Positions 1 through 12,228 of a DNA stretch of 64,000 nucleotides are shown here, piece after piece. The DNA is from Citrobacter amalonaticus. GTDB taxonomy: Bacteria; Pseudomonadota; Gammaproteobacteria; Enterobacterales; Enterobacteriaceae. Location of the stretch: assembly GCA_028994555.1 (NCBI GenBank), contig JARDVN010000001.1, forward strand, positions 682,001 through 746,000. The letters are read 5' to 3'. A program made the translations under genes and the position numbers. Numbering within the stretch: the stretch's first letter is position 1; the number at the start of each line of letters is the position of its first letter. Under the pieces are notes generated by a model. The model saw nothing but the letters and a program-made list of their open reading frames with translations. It was not told where the DNA came from and made no database searches.

Positions 1-1
1 G

Positions 2-1644
<1,643 letters not shown>

Positions 1645-1645
<1 letters not shown>

Positions 1646-2280
1646 TGGTTCATCCTGATTTTCCAACGGTCCCCTTCCGTTTAGGGCTCTATCCGGTTGT
1701 CGACAGCGTGACGTGGATTGAACGTCTGCTGGATGCGGGTGTGCGAACGCTTCAGCTACGCATCAAAGATAAACGCGATGAAGAGGTGGAAGCCGACGTG
1801 GTGGCCGCCATCGAACTGGGGCGGAACTACAACGCCCGGTTGTTCATTAACGATTACTGGCGACTGGCGATTAAACACCGCGCCTATGGCGTACATCTGG
1901 GCCAGGAAGACCTGGAAACCACCGATCTGAAGGCGATTCAAACGGCGGGATTACGCCTGGGCGTCTCGACGCACGATGACATGGAGATCGACGTGGCGCT
2001 GGCTGCACGTCCCTCCTATATCGCACTCGGCCATGTCTTCCCGACGCAAACTAAGCAGATGCCGTCCGCGCCGCAGGGACTGGAACAGCTCGCGCGTCAT
2101 ATCAATCGTCTGAATGGTTACCCAACCGTCGCCATCGGCGGGATCAGCCTGGCCCGTGCGCCAGCGGTATTGTCGACCGGAGTGGGCAGCATCGCGGTTG
2201 TCAGTGCCATTACCCAGGCAGCAGACTGGCGCGCCGCCACCGCGAAGTTGCTTGCAATAGCAGGAGTCGGCGATGAATGA
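1645..2280 (+). CDS. thiE: Thiamine-phosphate synthase ThiE
   Basis: Joins HMP diphosphate and thiazole phosphate to make thiamine phosphate. The 211 aa TIM-barrel protein has the family length and the [15 protein letters not shown] and AIGGI segments that bind substrate and phosphate. The ATG overlaps the thiC stop; a longer open frame from 1498 runs inside thiC and is not used. Its end overlaps the thiF start by 8 bases. Confidence 0.96.
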
Positions 2281-3033
2281 CCGTGACTTTATGCGTTACA
2301 GCCGACAGATGTTGCTCGGCGAGATCGCCATTGACGGTCAGCAAAAGCTGCTTGCCAGCCGCGTGCTGATCGTCGGGCTGGGCGGATTAGGCTCCCCGGC
2401 CGCGCTGTATCTGGCCGGAGCCGGTATTGGCACGCTGGTGCTGGCTGACGACGATGAGGTTCATCTCAGCAACCTGCAACGGCAGATCCTGTTCACCACG
2501 GATGACATTGCCCGCGCTAAATCGCAGGTTGCACAGCAGCGGCTGGCGCGACTCAATCCGGATATCGAACTGATCTCAATCCCGCAGCGTCTGACAGGAA
2601 ATGCCCTTCACCATGCCGTGGCGAAAGCCGACGTGGTGCTCGACTGCACCGACAACATGGCGACGCGTCAGGAAATTAACGCCGCCTGCGTGACGCTCGA
2701 TACCCCGCTTATCACCGCCAGCGCGGTCGGTTTTGGCGGCCAGTTGATGGTGCTGACCCCACCCTGGCCACAGGGCTGCTACCGCTGCTTATGGCCAGAC
2801 GATGCAGAGCCCGAGCGCAACTGTCGTACCGCGGGCGTTGTCGGTCCGGTAGTCGGTGTGATGGGTACCCTGCAGGCGCTGGAAGCGATCAAACTGCTCA
2901 GCGGTATGGAGACAGCCGGCGGCGAATTGCGTCTGTTTGACGGCAAAACCAGCCAGTGGCGCAGCCTGGCATTACGCCGCGCCAGCGGGTGTCCGGTGTG
3001 CGGGGGGGGCGACATGCAAATACAGTTCAATGA
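2273..3033 (+). CDS. thiF: ThiS adenylyltransferase ThiF (frame disturbed at a G8 run)
   Basis: E1-like enzyme that adenylates the ThiS C-terminus for sulfur transfer. Visible are the nucleotide-binding GLGGLG (residues 35-40), zinc cysteines CxxC at 169/172 and 240/243, and Cys184, equivalent to the E. coli cysteine that joins the ThiS-linked sulfur cycle. As written, the G run at 3002-3009 fuses the frame into thiS. Removing two G gives a 252 aa protein that ends at TGA 3031-3033 and overlaps the thiS start; E. coli ThiF is 251 aa. The fusion is therefore probably a run-length artefact. Confidence 0.9.
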
Positions 3034-3215
3034 TGAGCCGATGCAGTGCGCAGAGGGACTCTCCGTGCATACGCTGCTAATTCAGTTGAATCAGTTAACA
3101 CCCGGCACCGCCCTGGCGCTGAATCAACAAATTTTACCGCGCGAGCAGTGGGATCAGCATATCGTGCAGGAAGGCGACCAGATCCTGCTTTTTCAGGTTA
3201 TCGCTGGGGGGTTGA
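3014..3215 (+). CDS. thiS: Thiamine biosynthesis sulfur carrier ThiS (stop obscured by over-called G run)
   Basis: Ubiquitin-fold sulfur carrier whose C-terminal Gly-Gly is converted to a thiocarboxylate by ThiF and IscS-type chemistry and delivered to ThiG. The ATG at 3014 starts a protein beginning MQIQFNDEP and ending VIAGG. The written G6 run at 3206-3211 destroys the stop. With five G, TGA at 3213-3215 follows GG immediately and the protein is exactly 66 aa, the E. coli length. A free GG end is needed for function, so the correction is strongly favoured. Confidence 0.92.
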
Positions 3216-3216
3216 A

Positions 3217-3987
3217 ATGTTACGTATTGCAGACAAAACGTTTGATTCACATCTGTTCACCGGAACAGGAAAATTTGCGTCGCCGACATTAATGATTGAC
3301 GCGATCCGCGCCTCAGGCAGCCAACTGGTGACGCTGGCCATGAAGCGTGTGGATTTGCGCCAGCATAATGACGCCATCCTGGCTCCTCTTATCGACGCGG
3401 GCGTCACGCTGCTGCCCAACACGTCCGGGGCGAAAACGGCGGAAGAGGCAATCTTTGCCGCACAGCTTGCGCGCGAGGCGCTCGGTACCCATTGGCTGAA
3501 GCTGGAGATTCATCCCGATGCCCGCTGGCTGTTGCCTGACCCGATTGAGACACTGAAAGCCGCCGAGGCGCTGGTAAAACAGGGATTTGTGGTGCTGCCC
3601 TATTGTGGCGCAGATCCGGTGTTGTGCAAACGGCTGGAAGAGGCTGGCTGTGCGGCGGTGATGCCGCTCGGCGCGCCGATTGGCTCGAATCAGGGGCTGG
3701 AAACCAAAGCCATGCTGGAGATCATTATTCAGCAGTCCACTGTTCCGGTAGTTGTGGATGCCGGCATCGGCGTCCCCAGCCACGCCACGCAGGCGCTGGA
3801 AATGGGCGCGGACGCCGTGCTGGTGAATACGGCGATTGCCGTGGCGGACGATCCGGTGATGATGGCCCGGGCTTTCCGGTTAGCGGTTGAAGCCGGTTTG
3901 TTGGCGCGGCAGGCGGGCCCGGGCAGCCGGTGCTCTCAGGCGCAGGCCACCAGCCCGCTGACCGGTTTCCTGGAGGTCCCGGCATGA
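3217..3987 (+). CDS. thiG: Thiazole synthase ThiG
   Basis: Assembles the thiazole phosphate ring from deoxyxylulose 5-phosphate, dehydroglycine (from ThiH) and ThiS thiocarboxylate. The 256 aa TIM barrel matches the family length. The Schiff-base lysine is K95 in the segment [10 protein letters not shown], and phosphate-binding loops lie near the end ([19 protein letters not shown]). It starts one base after the thiS stop. Its stop overlaps the thiH start in ATGA, so the genes are coupled. Confidence 0.96.
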   Translation: MLRIADKTFDSHLFTGTGKFASPTLMIDAIRASGSQLVTLAMKRVDLRQHNDAILAPLIDAGVTLLPNTSGAKTAEEAIFAAQLAREALGTHWLKLEIHPDARWLLPDPIETLKAAEALVKQGFVVLPYCGADPVLCKRLEEAGCAAVMPLGAPIGSNQGLETKAMLEIIIQQSTVPVVVDAGIGVPSHATQALEMGADAVLVNTAIAVADDPVMMARAFRLAVEAGLLARQAGPGSRCSQAQATSPLTGFLEVPA

Positions 3988-5117
3988 AAACATTCACCGA
4001 CCGTTGGCGGCAGCTCGACTGGGACGACATTCGCCTGCGCATCAACAGTAAAACACCTGTGGACGTCGAGCACGCGCTGAATGCCGCCAGGCTCAGCCGC
4101 GACGATATGATGGCGCTGCTCTCACCTGCCGCGAGTTCATACCTTGAACCGCTGGCGCAGCGGGCGCAGAAACTCACCCGCCAGCGTTTCGGCAATACGG
4201 TGAGCTTTTATGTCCCGTTGTACCTCTCCAATCTGTGCGCCAACGACTGTACTTACTGCGGTTTTTCGATGAGTAACCGCATCAAGCGTAAAACGCTGAA
4301 CGATGCGGAGATTGCCAGGGAGTGCACGGCGATCCGCGAGCTGGGTTTCGAACATCTGCTGTTAGTTACCGGCGAGCATCAGGCAAAAGTGGGGATGGAT
4401 TATTTCCGTCGCCACTTACCCACCCTTCGCCAGCAGTTTTCGTCGCTTCAAATGGAAGTGCAGCCGTTAGCCGAGGAAGAGTATGCCGAACTGAAATCGC
4501 TGGGGCTGGATGGGGTGATGGTCTATCAGGAAACGTATCACGACGCGATGTACGCGCAGCACCATCTGAAGGGGAAAAAACAGGATTTCTTCTGGCGGCT
4601 GGAAACCCCGGACCGACTGGGGCGCGCAGGTATCGATAAAATCGGTCTCGGTGCGCTGATCGGTCTTTCTGACAACTGGCGGGTGGATTGCTACATGGTT
4701 GCCGAGCATCTGCTGTGGCTTCAGCAGCACTACTGGCAAAGCCGTTACTCCATCTCATTTCCACGCCTGCGTCCGTGCGCTGGCGGTATTGAACCGGCTT
4801 CGATCATGGATGAGCGCCAACTGGTACAAACCATTTGCGCGTTTCGTCTGCTGGCACCGGAAATTGAGCTGTCGCTGTCTACGCGGGAATCACCCTGGTT
4901 TCGCGACCACGTGATCCCGTTGGCGATTAACAACGTCAGCGCATTCTCGAAAACCCAGCCTGGCGGGTATGCGGACGATCATCCCGAACTGGAACAATTC
5001 GCGCCACATGACAACCGCCGCCCCGAAACTGTCGCCAACGCGCTCTCTGCGCAGGGGCTTCAGCCGGTATGGAAAGACTGGGATGCGTATCTGGGGCGCG
5101 TTTCGCAAAGGCGATGA
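3984..5117 (+). CDS. thiH: 2-iminoacetate (dehydroglycine) synthase ThiH
   Basis: Radical SAM tyrosine lyase that supplies dehydroglycine to ThiG and releases p-cresol. The 377 aa length equals E. coli ThiH. The radical SAM cysteines are C85, C89 and C92 (CANDCTYC). It is the last gene of thiCEFSGH here; no strong intrinsic terminator follows, only the gap described at 5118-5462. The oxygen-sensitive ThiH route, rather than glycine oxidase ThiO, is typical of enterobacteria. Confidence 0.97.
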   Translation: MKTFTDRWRQLDWDDIRLRINSKTPVDVEHALNAARLSRDDMMALLSPAASSYLEPLAQRAQKLTRQRFGNTVSFYVPLYLSNLCANDCTYCGFSMSNRIKRKTLNDAEIARECTAIRELGFEHLLLVTGEHQAKVGMDYFRRHLPTLRQQFSSLQMEVQPLAEEEYAELKSLGLDGVMVYQETYHDAMYAQHHLKGKKQDFFWRLETPDRLGRAGIDKIGLGALIGLSDNWRVDCYMVAEHLLWLQQHYWQSRYSISFPRLRPCAGGIEPASIMDERQLVQTICAFRLLAPEIELSLSTRESPWFRDHVIPLAINNVSAFSKTQPGGYADDHPELEQFAPHDNRRPETVANALSAQGLQPVWKDWDAYLGRVSQRR

Positions 5118-5462
5118 ACCGTCATGCAAACGGGTAATTTTTTTTACGAGTCGCGACGAAAGAGAGAAAACGAGAGGTTGTTGTTAGCCTCTCACATTCT
5201 TAACGTATCACCGTCAGCCGTAGCGCTGTCCAGGGCGAAAAGCATCTTCCTCGTTTCGCCCTGCCTTCACCACAGTCAGCCATAGCAAATATCGGTTTTA
5301 GCCAAAAATGGCCGCCTGCATGGACTCTTCTTAAGATAAATCACCCCGACTGATATTGCCGGGATTATAATTGCCTATATTCTTTCCTGATATGCAGAGC
5401 CACGTTGCTGGTTTCACTTCGCACTTCTCTTCAGGATTACTCTTTCTGGATAAGTTACAGTC
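5118..5462. other. Intergenic region with perfect inverted repeat
   Basis: Gap between thiH and the cyclase gene. It contains a perfect 10-base inverted repeat, CAGGGCGAAA at 5231-5240 and TTTCGCCCTG at 5254-5263, without a following T run. Two imperfect copies of GTCAGCC(G/A)TAGC lie either side of it, near 5213 and 5275. An AT-rich stretch at about 5330-5400 could hold the cyclase promoter. I see no coding potential. E. coli has htrC in the equivalent thiH-rpoC gap. Confidence 0.5.
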
Positions 5463-7002
5463 ATGGCACCTCATAACAGAAAACTTTCATTCACGACGCC
5501 AATATTGGTGAGCTTTACGGGGATCCTGCTCAGCTTTGTGCTGATCGCAATCTTCGTTACCTTTACGCAGAAGAATGATTTTCTCGATGATTATCATGGA
5601 ATTAACCGAAACTTTACTCATAACCTGGCGGTGAACTACACCGAGTCTTTACTGCGCGAAAATGACTATATTCTGGGCCGCGCGGCGACCTTTTTTTCGC
5701 GCAATGACCACCTGAACGACATGGTGAACCTCAACCCGGAGGAAGGGCTGAAAACAATCATGCAACTGCAGACGTTGATGCCGTCTGTCACCTCTATCTC
5801 GTTGGCGGATACCGAAGGTCATTACCTGCGCGCTCCCCAGTTGCGAAACACCGAACGCAGCAAAACATTCGACGTGAAATCACGCCCCTGGTTTATGGAT
5901 CAGGCTGAAGCCAGTACGTTTAGCAACTATACCGCACCCTATATTGACTATTTTACGCACAACCCTACGGTGACGATCTATAAACCGGTCATCACTCCCG
6001 AAGGGAAAATGAAAGGTACGATTGCGTTTCATCTTGATCTGACATCGATAGGCTTCACGCTGCGTCAGATGGTGGCTCCCGTCCAGGGCGAGTTCTTTGT
6101 GGTCGACCGTGATGGAAAAGTGGTACTGCATCCGGATACGGGCGCGCTGTTTAAACAGTATGTCAGTAAAAAAAACCATGAGCCGGATGACCAGCGGTGA
6201 AGGCCATCTGTACGACCCGGAAACTCAGGACTGGTACTACTACTATTCGTTCACCAACCCGGACTGGTTTGTGATTTATCGGGTTTCAGAGACGACACTC
6301 GTCGACCTGACTCGCCATGAGACCAACATTGTGGTCTGGGGATTTGCCCTCGCGGCGATCATCATTGTGTTGTTTGGTCTCTATCTACGCCACGCTTCGC
6401 GCACGGTGCTGATGAATATCATCAACGCAATCAAGACCGGCGATGTTAAACGCGCACCGCGCCTTGAAGCGATGCTGAGCAAAGCTATTGAGTCCAATAA
6501 GGAGCGCGAACTGGCTTACGTCCGGCAGGCGACTATCGATGCCCTGACCGGTTGTAAAAACCGCCGCGCTTTTGACAGCGATATCGCTGCGCTGATGAAC
6601 GATCACCACCCGTTCGCTCTGGCGCTGGTGGATATCGATAACTTCAAGTCGATCAATGACACATGGGGACATCTGAATGGCGATATCGTCCTGCGCAACG
6701 TCGCGCGTGAAGGGATTCAGATCATGCAACCCGTCGCCGTTTCCGTCTATCGCTATGGCGGCGAGGAGTTTGCCGTGTTGTTCTCAGGTGAGCAATTGAA
6801 TAATGCACATACCTTACTGGAACGTTGGCGTATTGAGGTCGCGAAACGCTCATGGCGTGAAGAAGGTCTGCACGTCACCTTTAGCGCCGGACTCGGGGAA
6901 TGGAATCTCGAGACGCTGGAACAGCTGATTATCCGCGTTGATGAAGCACTGTACAAAGCCAAACAGGAAGGAAAAAACCGGATCACCACAGCAAATCGTT
7001 AA
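5463..7002 (+). CDS. Membrane diguanylate cyclase, dCache-type sensor plus GGDEF domain (frameshift at A8 run)
   Basis: Predicted c-di-GMP synthase of 512 aa after correction. Order: transmembrane helix at about residues 13-33, periplasmic dCache-like sensor (about 35-285, with the repeated PWF and NPDWF strands typical of Cache folds), second helix at about 288-310, linker, then GGDEF domain. The active motif GGEEF is intact at about 432-436, and the metal-binding VDIDNFKSIND precedes it. The RxxD inhibitory site, five residues before GGEEF, is absent (PVAV). The frame breaks at A8 (6168-6175); seven A restore it. I cannot name the ligand or assign a gene name. Confidence 0.88.
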
Positions 7003-7021
7003 TCTCTCCTTTCTCTGCAGC

Positions 7022-7043
7022 GCCCGTTACGACGGGCTTTTTT
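7022..7043 (+). terminator. Intrinsic terminator of the cyclase gene
   Basis: GC-rich hairpin (CCCGT/ACGGG) followed by seven T, directly after the cyclase stop. Confidence 0.8.
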
Positions 7044-7183
7044 CGTTTTGAGAAAAACCGCAACCGGTTTCATTATTTGTACGATTTCTTTGTGATGCTT
7101 TACACACATTCACGGTAAGGCGGTTGTTCTCATCTCTCGCTCGGACTAAAGATGAAGTATCAATGGAACCGTGAGAGCGAACT

Positions 7184-7492
7184 ATGAAGAATATCGTTTT
7201 ATGCTGTGCCGCCGGTATGTCCACCAGCATGCTGGTACAACGAATGAAAGATGCCGCTCAGAAGAAAGGGATCGAGGTGACGATTAAGGCTGTACCTGTT
7301 GCTGAGTTTAAAGAGAATATTGCTTCGGCGGATATTGTTCTGCTCGGCCCACAGGTCAAGTACGAGCAGGCGAAATTGCAGGCGCTGGCCGATCCGCTCG
7401 GTAAGAAAGTCGCCGTGATTGATATGATGGATTACGGCATGATGAAAGGCGATGCCGTGCTGGAAAAAGCCCTGAAGCTGATGGAGCCATAA
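7184..7492 (+). CDS. PTS lactose/cellobiose-family IIB component
   Basis: Cytoplasmic phosphocarrier of 102 aa resembling ChbB. The phosphorylated cysteine is Cys8 in CAAGMSTS, the family active-site loop. It would pass phosphate from the IIA partner to a sugar bound by a IIC permease. Start ATG 7184; the 180-base upstream gap is AT-rich and follows a terminator, so it probably has its own promoter. The next gene, IIA, starts one base after this stop. No IIC is present in the window, so substrate and even transport function are open. Confidence 0.9.
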   Translation: MKNIVLCCAAGMSTSMLVQRMKDAAQKKGIEVTIKAVPVAEFKENIASADIVLLGPQVKYEQAKLQALADPLGKKVAVIDMMDYGMMKGDAVLEKALKLMEP

Positions 7493-7493
7493 C

Positions 7494-7811
7494 ATGGAAG
7501 AGTTAGAAACCATCATTATGGAACTGTTGGTTAACGCCGGGGCTGCACGTAGTCAGGCGCTGACGGCCCTGCAACTGGCCCGCAAAGGCGACTTTGCCGG
7601 GGCGGAACAGGCAATGGAAGAGTCGCGAGATTTCGTTAAGCTGGCGCATAAAATCCAGACGCAGCTGATCGGTATTGATGAAGGCACCGGAAAGCTTCCG
7701 GTTAACCTGATCACCGTCCACTCGCAGGACCATCTGATGAACGCGATGGTGATTCAGGATCTGGCGGGCGACATGATTGAGCTGTATCGCCGAATCCCGT
7801 TGGTAAACTGA
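7494..7811 (+). CDS. PTS lactose/cellobiose-family IIA component
   Basis: Helical trimer-forming phosphocarrier of 105 aa, like ChbA/LacF. The expected phosphohistidine is His76 in VHSQDHLM, with Asp79 at the position of the metal-binding Asp of IIA-Lac. HPr would phosphorylate it and it would pass phosphate to the adjacent IIB Cys8. The two genes form a compact pair closed by a bidirectional terminator. The lack of a IIC gene suggests a regulatory role or a partner elsewhere in the genome (inference). Confidence 0.9.
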   Translation: MEELETIIMELLVNAGAARSQALTALQLARKGDFAGAEQAMEESRDFVKLAHKIQTQLIGIDEGTGKLPVNLITVHSQDHLMNAMVIQDLAGDMIELYRRIPLVN

Positions 7812-7825
7812 TAACATACAGATGT

Positions 7826-7854
7826 AAAAAAAACCCGCCGAGGCGGGTTTTTTT
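7826..7854. terminator. Bidirectional terminator between PTS IIA and rpoC
   Basis: A run, ACCCGCC/GGCGGGT stem with a short GA loop, then T run: symmetrical, so it can stop the PTS transcript (+) and rpoBC (-). Just beyond it, about 7858-7920, lie REP-like stems (GTCGGGTGGCGC ... ACCCGAC and CCCGG ... CCGGG). Confidence 0.85.
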
Positions 7855-7928
7855 GTTGTCGGGTGGCGCTAAGCTTACCCGACCTACGAGGCACATGCCC
7901 GGTAATGTTTATCACCGGGCATCAACGA

Positions 7929-10900
7929 TTACTCGTTGTCAGAACCGCCCAGACCTGCGTTCAGCAGCTCAGCCAGGCTGGCAGAGGCGTCTTCTGCTGT
8001 CACCTGCGGTGCAGCCGGGAGTTCACCCGCAGCACGGCGACGCATACGATCCTGGTGGTACGCATAACCGGTACCCGCCGGGATCAGACGACCTACGATA
8101 ACGTTCTCTTTCAGGCCGCGCAGTTCGTCACGTTTACCCGCAACGGCTGCTTCGGTCAGGACACGCGTGGTCTCCTGGAACGATGCGGCAGAGATGAACG
8201 ATTCGGTTGCCAGAGACGCTTTGGTGATACCCAGCAGATCGCGGGAGAATGTTGCGCCCACTTTGCCGTTCGCTTCCAGTTCGCGGTTCGCGATCTTGAC
8301 GCGGGAGTATTCAACCTGTTCGCCTTCCAGGAAGTCGGAGCTACCTGCGCTTTCGATGGTGGCTTTACGCAGCATCTGACGAACGATAACTTCGATGTGT
8401 TTATCGTTAATCTTAACGCCCTGCAGACGGTATACGTCCTGAACTTCGTTAACGATGTAACGAGTTACAGCATGAACACCACGCAGACGCAGAATGTCGT
8501 GCGGCGCTTCCGGACCGTCGGAAACCACGTCACCACGTTCTACACGTTCACCTTCGAACACGTTGAGCTGACGCCATTTTGGAATCATCTCTTCGTACGG
8601 ATCGCTACCGTCTACCGGGGTGATAACCAGACGACGTTTCCCTTTGGTTTCTTTACCGAAGGAAATAATACCGCTGATTTCAGCCAGGATTGCCGGCTCT
8701 TTCGGACGACGTGCTTCGAACAGGTCCGCAACGCGCGGCAGACCACCGGTGATATCCTTGGTACCGCCGGATTCCTGCGGAACACGCGCCAGGGTGTCAC
8801 CAGAACTGATCTGTACGCCATCTTCCAGCTGAACAATCGCTTTACCCGGCAGGAAGTACTGCGCAGGCATATCGGTACCCGGGATCAGAACGTCGTTACC
8901 CTGAGCATCAACGATTTTCAGCGCAGGACGCAGATCTTTACCACCGGCAGTACGTTCTGCAGAATCCAGAACCACCAGAGAAGACAGACCGGTTAACTCG
9001 TCGGTCTGACGCGTAATGGTCTGGCCGTCGATCATGTCAGTGAAGCGGACAAAACCACTCACTTCGGTGATAACCGGCATGGTATGCGGATCCCAGTTTG
9101 CTACGGTTTCACCGCCGGCAACCTGCTCACCATCACCTTTCGCCATCACAGAGCCGTAAGGCACTTTATAGCTTTCTTTGGTACGACCGAATTCGTCGAT
9201 CAGTTTCAGCTCAGTGTTACGAGAGGTGATCACTAGTTTACCGCTGGAGTTCACAACCGACTTCGCATTGCTCAGACGGATGCTACCTTTGTTTTTCACC
9301 TGGATGCTGGATTCAGCAGCCGCACGCGATGCCGCACCACCGATGTGGAACGTACGCATCGTCAGCTGTGTACCCGGTTCACCGATGGACTGTGCCGCGA
9401 TGACACCGATAGCTTCACCTTTGTTGATGATGTGGCCACGCGCCAGGTCACGACCGTAGCAGTGCGCACATACACCAAAGTCGGTGTCACAGGATACAAC
9501 AGAGCGAACTTTCACAGAGTCAACGGAGTTTGCTTCCAGCAGATCACACCACTGTTCGTGCAGCAGCGTGTTGCGCGGAACCAGAATATCCGCCGTACCC
9601 GGCTTCAGAATGTCTTCTGCGGTTACACGACCCAGAACGCGATCGCGCAGTGGCTCTTTAACATCACCACCCTCGATAACCGGGGTCATGGTGATACCTT
9701 CCAGCGTGCCACAATCGTCTTCGGTCACAACCAGATCCTGCGCAACGTCAACCAGACGACGCGTCAGGTAACCGGAGTTCGCTGTTTTCAGTGCGGTATC
9801 CGCCAGACCTTTACGCGCACCGTGAGTGGAGATGAAGTACTGGAGTACGTTCAGACCTTCACGGAAGTTCGCAGTGATCGGCGTTTCGATGATGGAGCCA
9901 TCCGGCTTCGCCATCAGACCACGCATACCCGCCAGCTGACGAATCTGTGCAGCAGAACCACGCGCACCGGAGTCGGCCATCATGTAGATGCTGTTGAAGG
10001 AAACCTGCTGCTCTTCCTGACCGTCACGGTTAATCACGGTTTCGGTTTGCAGGTTATCCATCATCGCTTTAGATACACGATCGTTCGCCGCAGCCCAGAT
10101 ATCGATCACTTTGTTGTAACGTTCGCCGGCGGTTACCAGACCAGACTGGAACTGTTCCTGGATCTCAGCAACTTCGGCTTCCGCTTCAGAAATGATCTCG
10201 TGTTTTTTCTCCGGGATGACCATGTCATCGATACCAACGGATGCACCTGAACGCGCTGCATAAGCAAAGCCGGTGTACATCGTCTGGTCCGCAAAAATAA
10301 CGGTCGGTTTCAGGCCCAGAATACGGTAGCAAGTGTTCAGCATCTTGGAGATAGCCTTCTTGCCCAGCGCCTGGTTGACGATGGAGAAAGGCAGACCTTT
10401 CGGTACGATCATCCACAGAATGGCACGGCCAACGGTCGTGTCTTTCAGGCTGGTGTGCGCAACGAATTCGCCGTTAGCATCTTTTTCGTATTCAGTGATA
10501 CGCACTTTAACGCGCGCATGCAGAGAGGCCAGGCCAGCGCGATAAATACGCTCAGCTTCTTTCGGGCCAGTCAACACCATGCCTTCGCCTTTAGCGTTAA
10601 CACAGTCACGGGTCATGTAGTACAGACCCAATACAACGTCCTGAGACGGAACGATGATAGGTTCGCCGTTCGCCGGAGACAGGATGTTGTTGGTAGACAT
10701 CATCAGCGCACGCGCTTCGAGCTGGGCTTCCAGCGTCAGCGGTACGTGAACAGCCATCTGGTCACCATCGAAGTCGGCGTTATAAGCCGCACAAACCAGC
10801 GGGTGCAGCTGGATAGCTTTACCTTCGATCAGTACCGGTTCAAATGCCTGAATACCCAGACGGTGCAGAGTTGGTGCACGGTTCAGCAGTACCGGGTGTT

Positions 10901-12152
10901 CGCGGATAACTTCGTCCAGGATATCCCAAACGACAGCTTCTTCGCGCTCAACCATTTTCTTCGCGGCTTTGATGGTGGTGGCGAGGCCACGCAGTTCCAG
11001 CTTGCCGTAAATGAACGGTTTGAACAGCTCCAGCGCCATTTTCTTCGGCAGACCGCACTGATGCAGACGCAGGTATGGACCTACGGTGATAACAGAACGA
11101 CCAGAGTAGTCAACACGCTTACCGAGCAGGTTCTGACGGAAACGACCCTGTTTACCTTTGATCATGTCGGCCAAAGATTTCAGAGGACGTTTGTTAGAAC
11201 CGGTGATCGCACGACCGCGACGACCGTTATCCAGCAGGGCGTCAACCGCTTCCTGCAGCATACGTTTTTCGTTACGTACGATGATATCCGGCGCAGCCAG
11301 ATCCAGCAGACGTTTCAGACGGTTGTTACGGTTGATGACGCGACGATACAGATCGTTCAGATCCGACGTTGCGAAACGACCGCCATCCAGCGGAACCAGC
11401 GGACGCAGATCTGGCGGCAGAACCGGCAGAACGGTCAGGATCATCCACTCCGGCTTGTTGCCAGACTGAACGAACGCTTCCAGCAGTTTGATACGCTTGG
11501 TCAGCTTCTTACGCTTGGTTTCGGAATTGGTTTCGTTCAGCTCTTCGCGCAGAGTTTCACACTCTTGCTCCAGATCCATGCTCTTCAGCAGGGCCTGGAT
11601 CGCTTCCGCACCCATCTTCGCGTCAAATTCGTCACCGAACTCTTCCAGCGCATCCAGATACTGCTCTTCAGTCAGGATCTGTTGGCGTTCCAGATTGGTC
11701 ATACCGCCTTCGATAACCACATAGGATTCGAAGTACAGAACGCGTTCGATATCGCGCAGCGGCATATCCAGCAGCAGGCCAATACGGGACGGCAGAGATT
11801 TCAGGAACCAGATGTGAGCGGTCGGGGACGCCAGCTCGATGTGGCCCATACGCTCACGGCGTACTTTAGTCTGGGTCACTTCAACGCCGCACTTCTCGCA
11901 GATCACACCACGGTGTTTCAGGCGCTTGTACTTACCGCACAGGCACTCGTAATCTTTTACTGGCCCAAAAATACGGGCGCAGAAAAGGCCGTCACGTTCA
12001 GGTTTGAACGTACGGTAGTTGATGGTTTCCGGCTTCTTAACTTCACCGAAAGACCATGAACGGATCATGTCTGGCGAAGCCAGAGCAATTTTGATCGCAT
12101 CAAACTCTTCGGTTTTAGTCTGCGCTTTCAGAAACTTTAATAAATCTTTCAC
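7929..12152 (-). CDS. rpoC: RNA polymerase beta' subunit RpoC
   Basis: Largest subunit of core RNA polymerase, exactly 1407 aa as in E. coli. The N-terminal zinc ribbon (CLCGKY ... CEKCGV), the catalytic magnesium loop [12 protein letters not shown] and the second zinc-binding cysteines near residues 814-898 (CGTLEG ... CAHCYGRD) are present. The frame is uninterrupted over 4.2 kb, unlike many genes in this window; it lacks long G/C runs. It lies 76 bases after rpoB in the rplKAJL-rpoBC transcription unit. Confidence 0.99.
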   Translation of the reverse strand: MKDLLKFLKAQTKTEEFDAIKIALASPDMIRSWSFGEVKKPETINYRTFKPERDGLFCARIFGPVKDYECLCGKYKRLKHRGVICEKCGVEVTQTKVRRERMGHIELASPTAHIWFLKSLPSRIGLLLDMPLRDIERVLYFESYVVIEGGMTNLERQQILTEEQYLDALEEFGDEFDAKMGAEAIQALLKSMDLEQECETLREELNETNSETKRKKLTKRIKLLEAFVQSGNKPEWMILTVLPVLPPDLRPLVPLDGGRFATSDLNDLYRRVINRNNRLKRLLDLAAPDIIVRNEKRMLQEAVDALLDNGRRGRAITGSNKRPLKSLADMIKGKQGRFRQNLLGKRVDYSGRSVITVGPYLRLHQCGLPKKMALELFKPFIYGKLELRGLATTIKAAKKMVEREEAVVWDILDEVIREHPVLLNRAPTLHRLGIQAFEPVLIEGKAIQLHPLVCAAYNADFDGDQMAVHVPLTLEAQLEARALMMSTNNILSPANGEPIIVPSQDVVLGLYYMTRDCVNAKGEGMVLTGPKEAERIYRAGLASLHARVKVRITEYEKDANGEFVAHTSLKDTTVGRAILWMIVPKGLPFSIVNQALGKKAISKMLNTCYRILGLKPTVIFADQTMYTGFAYAARSGASVGIDDMVIPEKKHEIISEAEAEVAEIQEQFQSGLVTAGERYNKVIDIWAAANDRVSKAMMDNLQTETVINRDGQEEQQVSFNSIYMMADSGARGSAAQIRQLAGMRGLMAKPDGSIIETPITANFREGLNVLQYFISTHGARKGLADTALKTANSGYLTRRLVDVAQDLVVTEDDCGTLEGITMTPVIEGGDVKEPLRDRVLGRVTAEDILKPGTADILVPRNTLLHEQWCDLLEANSVDSVKVRSVVSCDTDFGVCAHCYGRDLARGHIINKGEAIGVIAAQSIGEPGTQLTMRTFHIGGAASRAAAESSIQVKNKGSIRLSNAKSVVNSSGKLVITSRNTELKLIDEFGRTKESYKVPYGSVMAKGDGEQVAGGETVANWDPHTMPVITEVSGFVRFTDMIDGQTITRQTDELTGLSSLVVLDSAERTAGGKDLRPALKIVDAQGNDVLIPGTDMPAQYFLPGKAIVQLEDGVQISSGDTLARVPQESGGTKDITGGLPRVADLFEARRPKEPAILAEISGIISFGKETKGKRRLVITPVDGSDPYEEMIPKWRQLNVFEGERVERGDVVSDGPEAPHDILRLRGVHAVTRYIVNEVQDVYRLQGVKINDKHIEVIVRQMLRKATIESAGSSDFLEGEQVEYSRVKIANRELEANGKVGATFSRDLLGITKASLATESFISAASFQETTRVLTEAAVAGKRDELRGLKENVIVGRLIPAGTGYAYHQDRMRRRAAGELPAAPQVTAEDASASLAELLNAGLGGSDNE

Positions 12153-12228
12153 GGATTTGCTCCCGTCGGAGTTAGCACAATCTGGTGTCGGGAGTTAACC
12201 CGACACCAGTGACCTGTTTGAGCGAGAA

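Noticed and set aside
6161..6200. Programmed ribosomal frameshifting at the A8 run of the cyclase gene
   Set aside because: An A-rich slippery site could shift frame, but the same defect occurs at G/C runs across unrelated genes in this window, so a common technical cause is simpler. No stimulatory hairpin was recognised after the run.
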